Shown here: positions 17,940 through 26,092 of the stretch, one piece after another | How positions within the stretch are numbered: position 1 is the stretch's first letter | How the letters are laid out: the number at the start of each line of letters is the position of its first letter | Assembly (NCBI GenBank): GCA_016706055.1 | Contig: JADJKL010000007.1 | Coordinates: 62,001-126,000, forward strand | Source: Chitinophagaceae bacterium | GTDB lineage: Bacteria; Bacteroidota; Bacteroidia; Chitinophagales; Chitinophagaceae | Length of the DNA: 64,000 nucleotides | Direction: 5' to 3' | Program-made: the position numbers and the translations under genes | The notes under the pieces: generated by a model | Databases searched by the model: none | Told to the model about the DNA's origin: nothing | Seen by the model: the letters and a program-made list of their open reading frames with translations, nothing else

Positions 17940-18566
17940 ATGTCTAAAAAGAAACTATTTTATATCGGATTTTTTGTTGTGTTGGCTGTAGTTTTCTATT
18001 TCGTATTAACATTGATAATTCCAGGTTTTGGTGAAAGAAAAGTGAATCCAGTAAGCTATGTGTTGCCATTTTCCTTTACGAATCAGGATGGAAAACAAGT
18101 GACTGAAAAAGATGTAGAAGGTAAAGTGTATGTGGCGGAGTATTTTTTTACCACTTGCAAAGGCATTTGCCCGGATATGAATAATAATATGCGGATTGTT
18201 TATGATGCATTGAAAGATGAAAATGATTTTTACATTCTTTCACATACCAGCGATCCGGAAACAGATTCTGTGGCACAGATGAAACACTACGCAGATTCAA
18301 TGAAAGTGGATACAAAGAAGTGGATTTTTTTAACCGGTAGGAAAGATAGTTTGTACAATGCAGCAAGAGTAAGCTATACGGTTGATGATCCTGCTAATAA
18401 CTTATTAAGTATTGATGACCAATTTATCCATTCACAGTTCTGGGCATTAGTGGATAGGAATGGTGATGTAAGAAAAATATATGACGGACTGAAAGAAAAG
18501 GAGGTAAGACAAATGATAAAAGATGCTAGAAAATGGCTTAAAAAAGAAGCCAAGAAACCTCTTTAA
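17940..18566 (+). CDS. SCO1/SenC family copper chaperone-like protein
   Basis: A 208-residue membrane-anchored thioredoxin-fold protein of the SCO1/SenC/PrrC family. One N-terminal helix (about residues 5-27) anchors it in the inner membrane. The copper-binding CXXXC motif is CKGIC at residues 73-77, and the third ligand is His164 in FIHSQFW. SCO proteins deliver copper to, or reduce cysteines of, the Cu-A site of cytochrome c oxidase. The gene is followed 20 bases later by a Fur-family regulator and is divergent from a MerC-like gene, so a role in metal stress or supply is likely. Confidence 0.92.
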   Translation: MSKKKLFYIGFFVVLAVVFYFVLTLIIPGFGERKVNPVSYVLPFSFTNQDGKQVTEKDVEGKVYVAEYFFTTCKGICPDMNNNMRIVYDALKDENDFYILSHTSDPETDSVAQMKHYADSMKVDTKKWIFLTGRKDSLYNAARVSYTVDDPANNLLSIDDQFIHSQFWALVDRNGDVRKIYDGLKEKEVRQMIKDARKWLKKEAKKPL

Positions 18567-18586
18567 TAATATTGTAAGTTTATAAA

Positions 18587-19027
18587 ATGCCGAAAGAAGT
18601 AGTCATAGTAAATAATAACAAGCTTATAAAACTATTAAAGCAAAACGGCCTTAGTATTACGGACAGCCGCAGAAAAATATTACAGCTTTTCCTGGAGCAG
18701 GATGGTGCACTGGCGCATGGTGATATTGAAAAAAAAGCTGGAGAAAAGTTTGACAGAGTAACCGTTTACAGAACTTTACAAATATTTGTTGACAAAGGAA
18801 TAATTCATACGATACCAACTGCAGATAATTCCATTCGTTATGCTTTATGTAAAGATGAATGTGGCGAAGGCCATCATCATGACCATCATATTCATTTTGT
18901 GTGTGATAATTGTAATACCACTTATTGTTTAGATGATGTGGTGACACCTGAAATAAAATTACCAAAGGGCTATTCTGCTGGCCATGTGGAAGTGGTGGTA
19001 GAAGGTGTTTGTAAAAATTGCCAGTAA
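18587..19027 (+). CDS. Fur family metal-responsive transcriptional regulator
   Basis: A 146-residue DNA-binding repressor of the Fur family. The winged helix (about residues 10-85) includes the recognition region FDRVTVYRTLQIF. The metal-sensing part has a His-rich segment (GHHHDHHIHF), a CDNC motif and a C-terminal CKNC motif, giving the structural zinc site plus a regulatory site. The two CXXC pairs and the His cluster resemble Zur more than iron-sensing Fur, but the metal cannot be settled by inspection. It is the second gene after SCO1 and may bind the palindrome at 17879-17891. Confidence 0.9.
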   Translation: MPKEVVIVNNNKLIKLLKQNGLSITDSRRKILQLFLEQDGALAHGDIEKKAGEKFDRVTVYRTLQIFVDKGIIHTIPTADNSIRYALCKDECGEGHHHDHHIHFVCDNCNTTYCLDDVVTPEIKLPKGYSAGHVEVVVEGVCKNCQ

Positions 19028-19032
19028 AAAAT

Positions 19033-19062
19033 AAGCCCCGGTGTAGAAACAACGGGACTTTT
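19033..19062 (+). terminator. Terminator after the Fur-family gene
   Basis: AAGCCCCG and CGGGACTT pair with one mismatch around a 12-base loop and are followed by a short T-run, just after the stop at 19027. Confidence 0.6.
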
Positions 19063-19190
19063 GGTTAAGGCTCTGATTAGTAGCTATTTTAAAAATGCTT
19101 CGTAGCATTTAATTTTCTTCTTCAAAAATAAGGTCTCGCAATCAATTTACCGAATTTAGAGCATACCACTTTTGTGGTATTTTTTAGCTT

Positions 19191-20909
19191 TTAAAGTGAT
19201 TCCAACTCTGTTTTAACAAATTCCATCAGTTGTTTAATATGTCCCGGCGACAAATCAAATTGTAAACCAGCCGCTTTAAACAGTTCAGGAAGAGTTTTTG
19301 TTCCACCCAGTTGCAAGGCAGTTACATAATTATTCATGGCGGTTTCCGGATCTTGTTTGTACTGCTGCCAAAGTCCAATTGCACCTAACTGAGCAATGCC
19401 ATATTCGATATAATAAAATGGAACTTCGTATAGATGCAACTGACGCTGCCATCCATAGCGACGGTATTCTTCCAAACCAGAAAAATCAATAACAGGTGAT
19501 GAGAATTCATCCGTTATTTTCATCCACTCGGCAGACCGTTCTTCTTCTGTGTGATTTGGGTTTTCATAAATCCAATGCTGGAACTTATCAATCGTTGCTA
19601 TCCATGGGAAGATAGTGATCACTCTTTCTAATTGTTGCTCCTTAGCCCTTTTCAATTCTTCCGGCGAATCAAAAAATACATTCCATTTATCCATACTGAA
19701 TAATTCCATCGCCATACTAGCTACTTCAGCAATTTCTGTCGGGTATTCTTTAAACCCTGTCAATTGAAGTTCATGTGCGAGGAAAGAATGAATGGCATGA
19801 CCGCCTTCATGCACCATCGTAGTTACATCATCGAATTGTCCGGCAGCATTCATAAAAATAAAAGGTGCGCCGCTTTCCGCTAATGGACAGTTATACCCAC
19901 CAGGTGCTTTTCCTTTTCTGCTTTCCAAATCAAGATGACCTAGTTCTTTCATTTTACGAAGACAATCACCAAAGAATGATTTCAATTCATCAAAGCAAGC
20001 AATTGTTTTTTCAGTCAGTTCTTCACCTGTCTTAAAAGGTCTCAATGGTTGTATACCTGCGGGTTCAGCTTCCACATCCCACGGACGTAAAGTATCTAAA
20101 CCTAATTTCTTCTTCTTCGCTTCGTAAATCTGATTTACCAATGGCATCACATGCAACTTCACGGCTTCATGAAATTGAAAACAATCTTCTTTTGTATAAT
20201 CAAACCTTCCCAGTTCTTTAAAACGGAAATCACGGTAGTTTTCAAAATCTGTATTTACGGCAACCTGATCTCTTTTTTGCAAAAGCGAAGTAAATAAATT
20301 GTTGAGTGCTTCTTTATCTTCTAATCTTCTCTTGTTTATTTTACGATACACTTCTTCACGAACAGATCGATCTTCATCTTCTAAAAATTTAGCGGCTTGT
20401 TGCAAAGTATATTCTTGTCCGTTTACTTCTACCGTCATTTTCCCGGAGATCGCACCAAACTGTTGCTGCATCACATTCAGCTCTGCGTTTATTGGAATAT
20501 TTATTTCACGAAAAAGTTCAATATTCTTTTTTACATTTCTCAGATAAGTAAAATAATTGTCAGCATCCAATTTTTGGGTAAAAGGGATCTCTATTAATTT
20601 TTTATTCAACTTATCAGAGTAAGGCTGCACTTTCGGTTGAATCTCCATCATAAAATAATTGAAAGATTCTTCCAGTTCTTTATTCTCTGTATCGCAAGTC
20701 ATTTTTATCTGCCGCCAGCAGGCATCTTCACTTATTACTGCTTCCAGTTCACTTGCATCTTTTAACCATTTTTCCAGGTCAGCCAATGAATTAATTTCTC
20801 TTTCATCCAGATTTATTAAATACGGATGAAGGGTTTCCCAATCTGTAATTACAAAATCAGTAGGTAAAAAATGTCTTGACAACTTTTTTAAATCGGCACT
20901 ATAATTCAT
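19191..20909 (-). CDS. pepF: M3 family oligoendopeptidase (PepF-like)
   Basis: A 572-residue cytoplasmic zinc oligopeptidase of family M3. The zinc motif is HEGGH at residues 367-371, followed by AIHSF; the third ligand is expected in EYPTEIAEVASM about 25 residues later. The N-terminal half is helical, as in PepF-type enzymes, and the LYEVPFYYIEYGIAQLGA segment near residue 500 is characteristic of the family. There is no signal peptide, so it most likely trims peptides of about 7-20 residues in the cytoplasm. Confidence 0.92.
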   Translation of the reverse strand: MNYSADLKKLSRHFLPTDFVITDWETLHPYLINLDEREINSLADLEKWLKDASELEAVISEDACWRQIKMTCDTENKELEESFNYFMMEIQPKVQPYSDKLNKKLIEIPFTQKLDADNYFTYLRNVKKNIELFREINIPINAELNVMQQQFGAISGKMTVEVNGQEYTLQQAAKFLEDEDRSVREEVYRKINKRRLEDKEALNNLFTSLLQKRDQVAVNTDFENYRDFRFKELGRFDYTKEDCFQFHEAVKLHVMPLVNQIYEAKKKKLGLDTLRPWDVEAEPAGIQPLRPFKTGEELTEKTIACFDELKSFFGDCLRKMKELGHLDLESRKGKAPGGYNCPLAESGAPFIFMNAAGQFDDVTTMVHEGGHAIHSFLAHELQLTGFKEYPTEIAEVASMAMELFSMDKWNVFFDSPEELKRAKEQQLERVITIFPWIATIDKFQHWIYENPNHTEEERSAEWMKITDEFSSPVIDFSGLEEYRRYGWQRQLHLYEVPFYYIEYGIAQLGAIGLWQQYKQDPETAMNNYVTALQLGGTKTLPELFKAAGLQFDLSPGHIKQLMEFVKTELESL

Positions 20910-20934
20910 AATTCACTTATTGATTTAATGAAAA

Positions 20935-20975
20935 AAGCTACAACTATCAAGTGTATTGCCTGATCCTTGTAGCTT
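20935..20975 (-). terminator. Terminator-like hairpin between DUF5606 and pepF genes
   Basis: AAGCTACAA and TTGTAGCTT form a perfect 9-base stem around a 23-base loop; on the minus strand the stem is followed by TTTTTC. It lies 20 bases after the repaired stop of the DUF5606 gene. Confidence 0.55.
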
Positions 20976-20994
20976 GTTCCTTGAATACTTATAT

Positions 20995-21542
20995 TTATTC
21001 CGCCTTCTTTTTTGCTGTTTTTTTGGCAGCAGTTTTCTTTGGCTTTTCTTCAGCCACTTCTTCTTTTTCTACAGTTTCTTTTTTAGCTGTTGCTTTCTTA
21101 ACAGGTTTTTCTTCTGCTACAGGTTCTGCTATTGCTCTTCTTCTTCCTCTTCCGGAATTTCTGAAAGAACGATCTCAACATTGTTTTTCTTCAGCACATC
21201 AAACCATTTCACCATTTTCTTCATATCACTGGCATATACCCTTTCAAAATCCATATCGGGATATGCTTTCTCAAAATACTTTTTAACGGCAGCGGCATCT
21301 TTATCATCTGGCAATGAGCCTCCTGCTTTATCCATGGCATTAAACACATCAACCAGGTTCACATTATCTCTAACTGTATATATTTCAATGCTTTCGAGGT
21401 GTGTAAAGCTGTGAATGCGGTTAGATACAAACCTTGTTGTTTTATCAGTCAGCGACTTTACAATGGCTCCGTCTGACTTACTGTTGACTAACTCAAATAA
21501 CCCCGGCAACCCGGTTACTGCTACTAATTTGCTGTATTCCAT
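20995..21542 (-). CDS. DUF5606 domain protein with Lys/Ala/Glu tail, broken by one frameshift
   Basis: A Bacteroidota-specific DUF5606 protein. The uninterrupted frame (21129-21542) begins MEYSKLVAVTGLPGLFELV and stops right after a run of Glu. One base missing near 21135 would join it to a 44-codon extension ending at 20995 that reads AEPVAEEKPVKKATAKK and continues with similar Lys/Glu/Ala-rich sequence. This low-complexity tail in the next frame without stops is unlikely by chance, so I annotate the longer gene (182 residues). The function of the domain is unknown; the charged tail suggests nucleic-acid or ribosome association, which is inference. Confidence 0.7.
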
Positions 21543-21682
21543 ATATTTAATAATAATTAAGGAGCTGCAAGATACTTTACTTACGGCAAACAGCTATTCG
21601 AAAATTATTTTTATCGAAATGAACGGTTTTTACTTTTTTAGCGTCAAAAGATTCATATTACATTTATAAAATAAACAAAAAA

Positions 21683-22099
21683 ATGAAAAAAATCTTGATT
21701 ACCGTATTAGCCATTGTAGCTATTCATTTTACCCCATTTGCACAAGGCGGTGGCGGCCAACGCCAAATGCAGACGCCGGAACAACAAGCAGCAAAAATTG
21801 TTCATGTATTAGACAGTGCTTTCAAACTTACCCCTGCCAATGCTGGCAAGTTAGATACTGCATTAACTGTATTGTACAAAGCTCAAAACGATAGAATGAA
21901 AGAAATTATGGCTGGCGGTGAAAGACCGGATAGAGAAACTATGATGGCAGAAAGTAAAAAGTACACAGATGCGAGAGACGAAATGATAAAATTGATGATT
22001 ACTGCAGAGCAGTTTAAAATCTGGAAAGAGACTATTGAGCCTTCTATGCGACCACAACGTCAAGGAGGAGCAGGGGGCGGTGGAAATCGTCAGAACTAA
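21683..22099 (+). CDS. Hypothetical exported Gly/Gln-rich protein
   Basis: A 138-residue exported protein with a signal peptide (about residues 1-20). A Gly-rich GGGGQRQMQ start follows, then a helical core (TPEQQAAKIVHVLDSAF and repeated charged helices), and the protein ends in a Gly-rich tail. The helical core with TPEQQA and MITAEQFKIW resembles Spy/CpxP-like periplasmic helical proteins and DUF4890-type proteins of the phylum, which are often stress-induced. The similarity is general. The gene is followed by a strong terminator. Confidence 0.65.
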   Translation: MKKILITVLAIVAIHFTPFAQGGGGQRQMQTPEQQAAKIVHVLDSAFKLTPANAGKLDTALTVLYKAQNDRMKEIMAGGERPDRETMMAESKKYTDARDEMIKLMITAEQFKIWKETIEPSMRPQRQGGAGGGGNRQN

Positions 22100-22119
22100 C
22101 CTAAACTTTAAATAATTGC

Positions 22120-22154
22120 AAGGCTGTCTCGTTTTAAATGAGACAGCCTTTTTT
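22120..22154 (+). terminator. Strong rho-independent terminator
   Basis: AAGGCTGTCTC and GAGACAGCCTT form a perfect stem with a 9-base loop, followed by a T-run. It lies 21 bases after the stop of the gene ending at 22099. Confidence 0.92.
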
Positions 22155-22254
22155 ATGTGCAGCAGGTAAAATAGTATGACAGAAGGAATGGATTTCTGAA
22201 TAATTTTTTCGAACTTGTTGTATATGAAAAAGCGATAACCTAAAAACCAACAAA

Positions 22255-22653
22255 ATGAAAAATGCAATTAGCTGGTTCGAAATTCCAACCACCGATATTG
22301 ACAGGGCACAAAATTTTTATGAAAGAATTTTTAATATTAAGATGAATTTTTTGGGTTTTAAGAATATAAAAATGAGTATGTTCCCAATTGATAACCCGAT
22401 GGAAGGCATTGGTGGAGCATTAGTACAAACAGATGGATTTCACAAACCATCAGCCACAGATGGCCCCTTAATTTATCTTGATGGAAATCCGGATTTACAA
22501 ATTATACTTGACAGAGTAGAAGCCGCAGGAGGTAAAATACTTTCTCCTAAAACTGTAATCTCTGAAGACTATGGTGATATGGCTGTTTTTTTAGATACGG
22601 AAGGAAACCGGATTGCTTTACATAATATTCCTGCTAAGTACCAAAATGCATAA
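22255..22653 (+). CDS. VOC superfamily (glyoxalase-like) protein
   Basis: A 132-residue protein of the vicinal oxygen chelate fold. It shows the two beta-alpha-beta-beta-beta modules: the first opens NAISWFEIPTTDIDRAQNFYERIF, and the second closes with AVFLDTEGNRIALH. Metal-binding positions in such proteins are scattered His/Glu residues, and not all are evident here. Bacteroidota proteins of this subfamily are often annotated as glyoxalase/bleomycin resistance without known substrate. It heads a run of four small same-strand genes (22255-24204) with gaps of 3-21 bases that look like one transcript. Confidence 0.85.
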   Translation: MKNAISWFEIPTTDIDRAQNFYERIFNIKMNFLGFKNIKMSMFPIDNPMEGIGGALVQTDGFHKPSATDGPLIYLDGNPDLQIILDRVEAAGGKILSPKTVISEDYGDMAVFLDTEGNRIALHNIPAKYQNA

Positions 22654-22665
22654 AGATCGAAACGT

Positions 22666-23154
22666 ATGAAACCAATTGCACTGAGCTTATTATTACTGGT
22701 TACGATTTTGTTTGTTCAATGTAAAAGCAAAAAGCTTTCGCAGGAAAAAAGTGTAAGCCTCTTTAAATGGCTCAATGGTTCTTGGACGATGGCGGAAAAA
22801 GATGGAGTTGTAACAGAAGAGTGGAAATTAGTAACCGATAGTCTGATGGAAGGTCGTTCTGATTTTATAAAGGGAGATACTATTACCCCTTTCGAAACAA
22901 TAAAACTTTATAAAAAAGATACTTCTTTTTACTACGAAGCAAAAGCAGCAGGACAAAATAATGAACTGCCAGTTGGTTTTAAAATAACTTCTTTTTCTGA
23001 CACCTCCTTTGTTGCAGAAAATCCAGAACATGATTTTCCAAAACGGATTACTTACAACCTTATCAATAAAGATTCTATTCATGCTTTTATAGATGGCGGC
23101 AAGGAAATGTCTGATAAAAGAAGTGATTTTTATTATTCAAGGGTTAAAAAATAA
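22666..23154 (+). CDS. DUF6265-like lipoprotein
   Basis: A 162-residue lipoprotein with Cys19 in a FVQC lipobox. The mature part begins with FKWLNGSWTM and contains TEEWK and FVAENPEHDFPKRITY, which fit the calycin-like DUF6265 family of small beta-barrel proteins. The role is unknown. It sits 12 bases after the VOC gene in the same apparent operon. Confidence 0.75.
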   Translation: MKPIALSLLLLVTILFVQCKSKKLSQEKSVSLFKWLNGSWTMAEKDGVVTEEWKLVTDSLMEGRSDFIKGDTITPFETIKLYKKDTSFYYEAKAAGQNNELPVGFKITSFSDTSFVAENPEHDFPKRITYNLINKDSIHAFIDGGKEMSDKRSDFYYSRVKK

Positions 23155-23175
23155 ATTCAGTAATAAACAATTTCT

Positions 23176-23631
23176 ATGCAATCAAAAGCTACAACACCAG
23201 AAGAATATATGAATGAAATGCCAATAGAAAGGCAAGCGGCATTTAAAAAATTACGAGCTGCAATAAAGAAAAACTTGCCAAAGGGTTTTAAAGAACAAAT
23301 GAGCTATGGCATGATCGGTTATGTGGTTCCACATTCTAAATATCCTGCTGGCTATCATTGCAATCCAAAACTTCCTTTACCCTTTATAAATATTGCTTCA
23401 CAAAAAAATTTCATTGCTGTATATCATATGGGAGTGTATGCTGATCCAAAACTGCTCAAATGGTTTACAACTGAACATGCAAAAGTATCTCCTAAAAAAT
23501 TAGATATAGGAAAGAGTTGTATGCGATACAAAAAACCGGAAGACATACCTTTTGATTTAATTGGAGAGTTGGCATCAAAAATTACACCGGATGAATGGAT
23601 TGCAAAATATGAATCAGCTTTTAAAAAATAA
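23176..23631 (+). CDS. DUF1801 domain protein
   Basis: A 151-residue cytoplasmic protein of the DUF1801 (YdhG/YjhX-like) fold, with the typical opening TPEEYMNEMPIERQAAFKKLRAAI, the central EQMSYGMIGYVVP segment and the late SCMRYKKPEDIP. The biochemical role of the family is unknown. The next gene starts 3 bases after its stop and also carries domains of unknown function that often accompany DUF1801. Confidence 0.85.
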   Translation: MQSKATTPEEYMNEMPIERQAAFKKLRAAIKKNLPKGFKEQMSYGMIGYVVPHSKYPAGYHCNPKLPLPFINIASQKNFIAVYHMGVYADPKLLKWFTTEHAKVSPKKLDIGKSCMRYKKPEDIPFDLIGELASKITPDEWIAKYESAFKK

Positions 23632-23634
23632 ATT

Positions 23635-24204
23635 ATGAATAGCGATACAATTGAAAAGGCCACACAAACTCAGATTGCCAACATTGAAAAGAATACAGGT
23701 AAAAAACTGGATCAATGGATTGCAATTGTAAACAAAAGCGGATTTGCCAAACATGGCGAACTGGTCACTTTCTTAAAAGACAAACATGGTTTTACACATG
23801 GCAATGCAAATGTAATAGTTCATTTTGCCAAACAAAGCCATGCTGGTGCCACTGAAAACAGCGATGATCTGGTAACAGAACAATACAAGGGAAAAGAAAA
23901 TCTTAAAGCTTGGTATGATAAAATAATGGCAGAAGTAAATAAGTTTGGTAAAGATGTAGAACTGGCACCTAAAAAAGCATATGTAAGTCTTCGCAGAAAA
24001 AAACAGTTTGCTATTATACAGTCTTCAACAAAAGATAGATTAGATATTGGTTTGAATATTAAAGGTGTTGAACCATCAGGTATTGTAGAGGATGGGAAAA
24101 AATGGAATGCTATGTGTACCCATAGGATAAAAATTGAAGATGCTAAAGCTGTCAATAAAGATTTGATTAGCTGGATAAAAAGGGCTTACGATCAGGCAGG
24201 ATAA
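23635..24204 (+). CDS. DUF4287 and DUF5655 domain protein
   Basis: A 189-residue two-domain protein. The N-terminal part (about residues 5-65; IANIEKNTGKKLDQWIAIV and HGFTHGNANVIVHF) is a DUF4287 domain. The C-terminal part (about 90-185; APKKAYVSLRRKKQFAIIQ to LISWIKRAYDQA) is a DUF5655 domain of the type also found in proteins linked to nucleic-acid transactions. No enzymatic role is established. It ends the small operon and is followed by a bidirectional terminator. Confidence 0.82.
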   Translation: MNSDTIEKATQTQIANIEKNTGKKLDQWIAIVNKSGFAKHGELVTFLKDKHGFTHGNANVIVHFAKQSHAGATENSDDLVTEQYKGKENLKAWYDKIMAEVNKFGKDVELAPKKAYVSLRRKKQFAIIQSSTKDRLDIGLNIKGVEPSGIVEDGKKWNAMCTHRIKIEDAKAVNKDLISWIKRAYDQAG

Positions 24205-24233
24205 TTTATATAATTCAAATGACTTATAATTAA

Positions 24234-24259
24234 AAACCCTGAAAATATTTTCAGGGTTT
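24234..24259. terminator. Bidirectional terminator
   Basis: AAACCCTGAAAAT and ATTTTCAGGGTTT form a perfect 26-base palindrome. It lies between the convergent genes ending at 24204 and 24278. Confidence 0.88.
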
Positions 24260-24277
24260 CTAATTTATCAGAAAAAC

Positions 24278-24923
24278 TTATTTTTTCCTGGTGTATTTAA
24301 TATTCATTGTTTTAAATTCTGAACCATCGGGCATTGTTGCAAACATTTCCATTTGCTGAGTATTATCATCAATTATTTTGAATGTTTCTTTTACGTCTGC
24401 ATCACCTTTAGTTGCCATATCAGTCATTGTTCCTTTAAATGTAATTGTTTTAGATGCTTCATCCCATTGACCTTTTAATATCATAATACCACTTCCCATA
24501 TTATCTATCCAAGTGCTAATGAATTCCTTTTTATGATTATCATAACCAAGAGTACTTTGACCCATAAAAGGCATTCCCATCATATCACCTGAATGGTTAC
24601 TTTGCTGATAAAGGCCATTCATAATCATCTTGTTTACGGCAGTTGATTTACTTACTTGTGGGGATGCACCTGGCTCCATCCACATTGTTACTTCACCATC
24701 CCAAGTGCCATCCCAGGTAGCCATCATTTTTTGAACATCTCCGACCATCATATAGTCCTGCCAGTTTTTGGCCATGGTAGCAGAATCAGGCATTTCCATT
24801 TTTCTTTGCCATCCATCTTGGTTTCTGTAGTAGAATCCATTTTGCCTTCTTCAGTTTTTTGTCACTGTTACAGGCAAGCATCAGCAATGAAGCTGCGCTA
24901 AAGATTAAAGCAATTTTTTTCAT
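24278..24923 (-). CDS. DUF1579-type lipoprotein, broken by two frameshifts
   Basis: The open frame from 24799 encodes a DUF1579-like beta-barrel domain (MATWDGTWDGEV onward, ending MNIKYTRKK). Upstream, an ATG at 24923 begins a clear lipoprotein signal (LLMLACNSDKK), but in another frame. Two one-base losses, at the T-runs 24855-24860 and 24799-24803, would bring the signal, a short linker (GKMDSTTETKMDGKEK) and the domain into one frame of about 215 residues. The three segments read sensibly only when joined. The family is of unknown function; members are found as periplasmic lipoproteins. Confidence 0.75.
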
Positions 24924-25011
24924 GATTTGTTGATTTTGTTTTGGATAATGAATTTACAAAATTTTCAAACCAGAAAAAATTATAATATAAGAGTGGGGAT
25001 TCTTTGCTGAG

Positions 25012-25398
25012 CTATTTTGAAATTTGCACAGTTTTGATTTGCATTACAGTGGCAATACTTGTTGCCCGTTCTTTGATTATAAAGGCATTATCTCCGAAAA
25101 ACAATTCATCTACAGAAGCTTTAAAGTAGCGAAGCCATGTTTCGAAATGGTGTTTTTGCAAAGGAGATTTTTGATGAAGGGCAAGATGTGGCTGCATGGC
25201 ATTTTTCTGGTAAGTATTGGATTGGAAGAGCACCGAATCCCAGAAATCTACCAAAACCGGCAAGTGATGTTCTAAATCAATCTTTGCAACATCAGTAAAA
25301 AGATAGTTGATAGAATCATCAGCTAATAGTTTTACATAAAACTCCTGCACTAAAAGCAAAAGATCTTCTCTGTTCGTAATATCCTTTTTATCCTGCAT
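25012..25398 (-). CDS. Group III truncated haemoglobin
   Basis: A 128-residue globin of the short 2-over-2 type, group III. The proximal-histidine region is HHFETWLRYF, where the first or second His ligates haem; QPHLALHQK upstream is the distal/E-helix area and FYVKLLAD the B helix. Group III globins bind oxygen or nitric oxide, and their physiological role is uncertain. The start codon overlaps the end of the DsbA-like gene by 11 bases, so the two are translationally linked and likely act in the same redox or stress context. Confidence 0.85.
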   Translation of the reverse strand: MQDKKDITNREDLLLLVQEFYVKLLADDSINYLFTDVAKIDLEHHLPVLVDFWDSVLFQSNTYQKNAMQPHLALHQKSPLQKHHFETWLRYFKASVDELFFGDNAFIIKERATSIATVMQIKTVQISK

Positions 25399-26041
25399 TT
25401 ACTTCGTTTAAAATATTTTCAATTCTTGCTTTTACATCTTCATAGGTTGCATAACCTCTTGCGACTAGATAGAATTTTGTTTCACCAGTTTGTAAAAGCA
25501 CAGCCGGAAAACCTGTTACCTGCAATTGCTTACATAAGGAAAATTCATAATGAGCTTTTTCTTTATACTCTTCGCTTTTCAATTTTATATAGAATGATTC
25601 TGCATCAATCTTATATTTTTCTAATAGATGCCTGTAAGCTTCATCGTCTGTTAAATCTCTTCCTTCATAATGTAAAGCATATTGTAAATCGAAAGCAAAC
25701 TGAACTTGTAACTCCGGATATATCTCTTTGAAAATGGATAAAGCAATCGCCGCTTTTTCTGAATGCGGAAACCAATCACTTTCTGAAGGATTGCGGATAT
25801 GCCAGAGATAATCTTCGCCAAACTTAATTCCGGTCAATTCTTCTACTCGATGATACGCTTCGTTGATATAATCTGCGGTTGCCGAAATTGGCTTGGGGTT
25901 TTCTGCTGGAATCATCCCACCAGACAGAACTTCAAATGATAGCTTGTCTTTATACTCTTCAGCTATTTGTTTTATAACCGTACTAAATCCATAACACCAG
26001 CCACAGTACGCATCGTAACAATAATAAATAATGGGTTTCAT
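25388..26041 (-). CDS. DsbA family (FrnE-like) thiol oxidoreductase
   Basis: A 217-residue thioredoxin-fold protein with an inserted helical domain. The CXXC active site is CGWC at residues 13-16, close to the N-terminus. There is no signal peptide, so it is cytoplasmic, as for FrnE-like proteins. VTGFPAVLLQTG near residue 165 carries the cis-proline loop. I use ATG 26041 (MKPIIYY); an alternative ATG lies at 26050. Its last 11 bases overlap the truncated haemoglobin gene. A haem or nitric-oxide stress role for the pair is inference. Confidence 0.85.
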   Translation of the reverse strand: MKPIIYYCYDAYCGWCYGFSTVIKQIAEEYKDKLSFEVLSGGMIPAENPKPISATADYINEAYHRVEELTGIKFGEDYLWHIRNPSESDWFPHSEKAAIALSIFKEIYPELQVQFAFDLQYALHYEGRDLTDDEAYRHLLEKYKIDAESFYIKLKSEEYKEKAHYEFSLCKQLQVTGFPAVLLQTGETKFYLVARGYATYEDVKARIENILNEVNAG

Positions 26042-26092
26042 AATATGCAAACCTACTTATGCAAGTCTAATTATGTTTATGACATTGGAAAA

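Noticed and set aside
18657..19052. A 131-codon minus-strand reading frame
   Set aside because: It is antisense to the clear Fur-family gene and shows only the reverse image of its His-rich codons.
21863..22267. A 134-codon minus-strand reading frame
   Set aside because: It is antisense to the Gly-rich exported protein gene and runs through its terminator.
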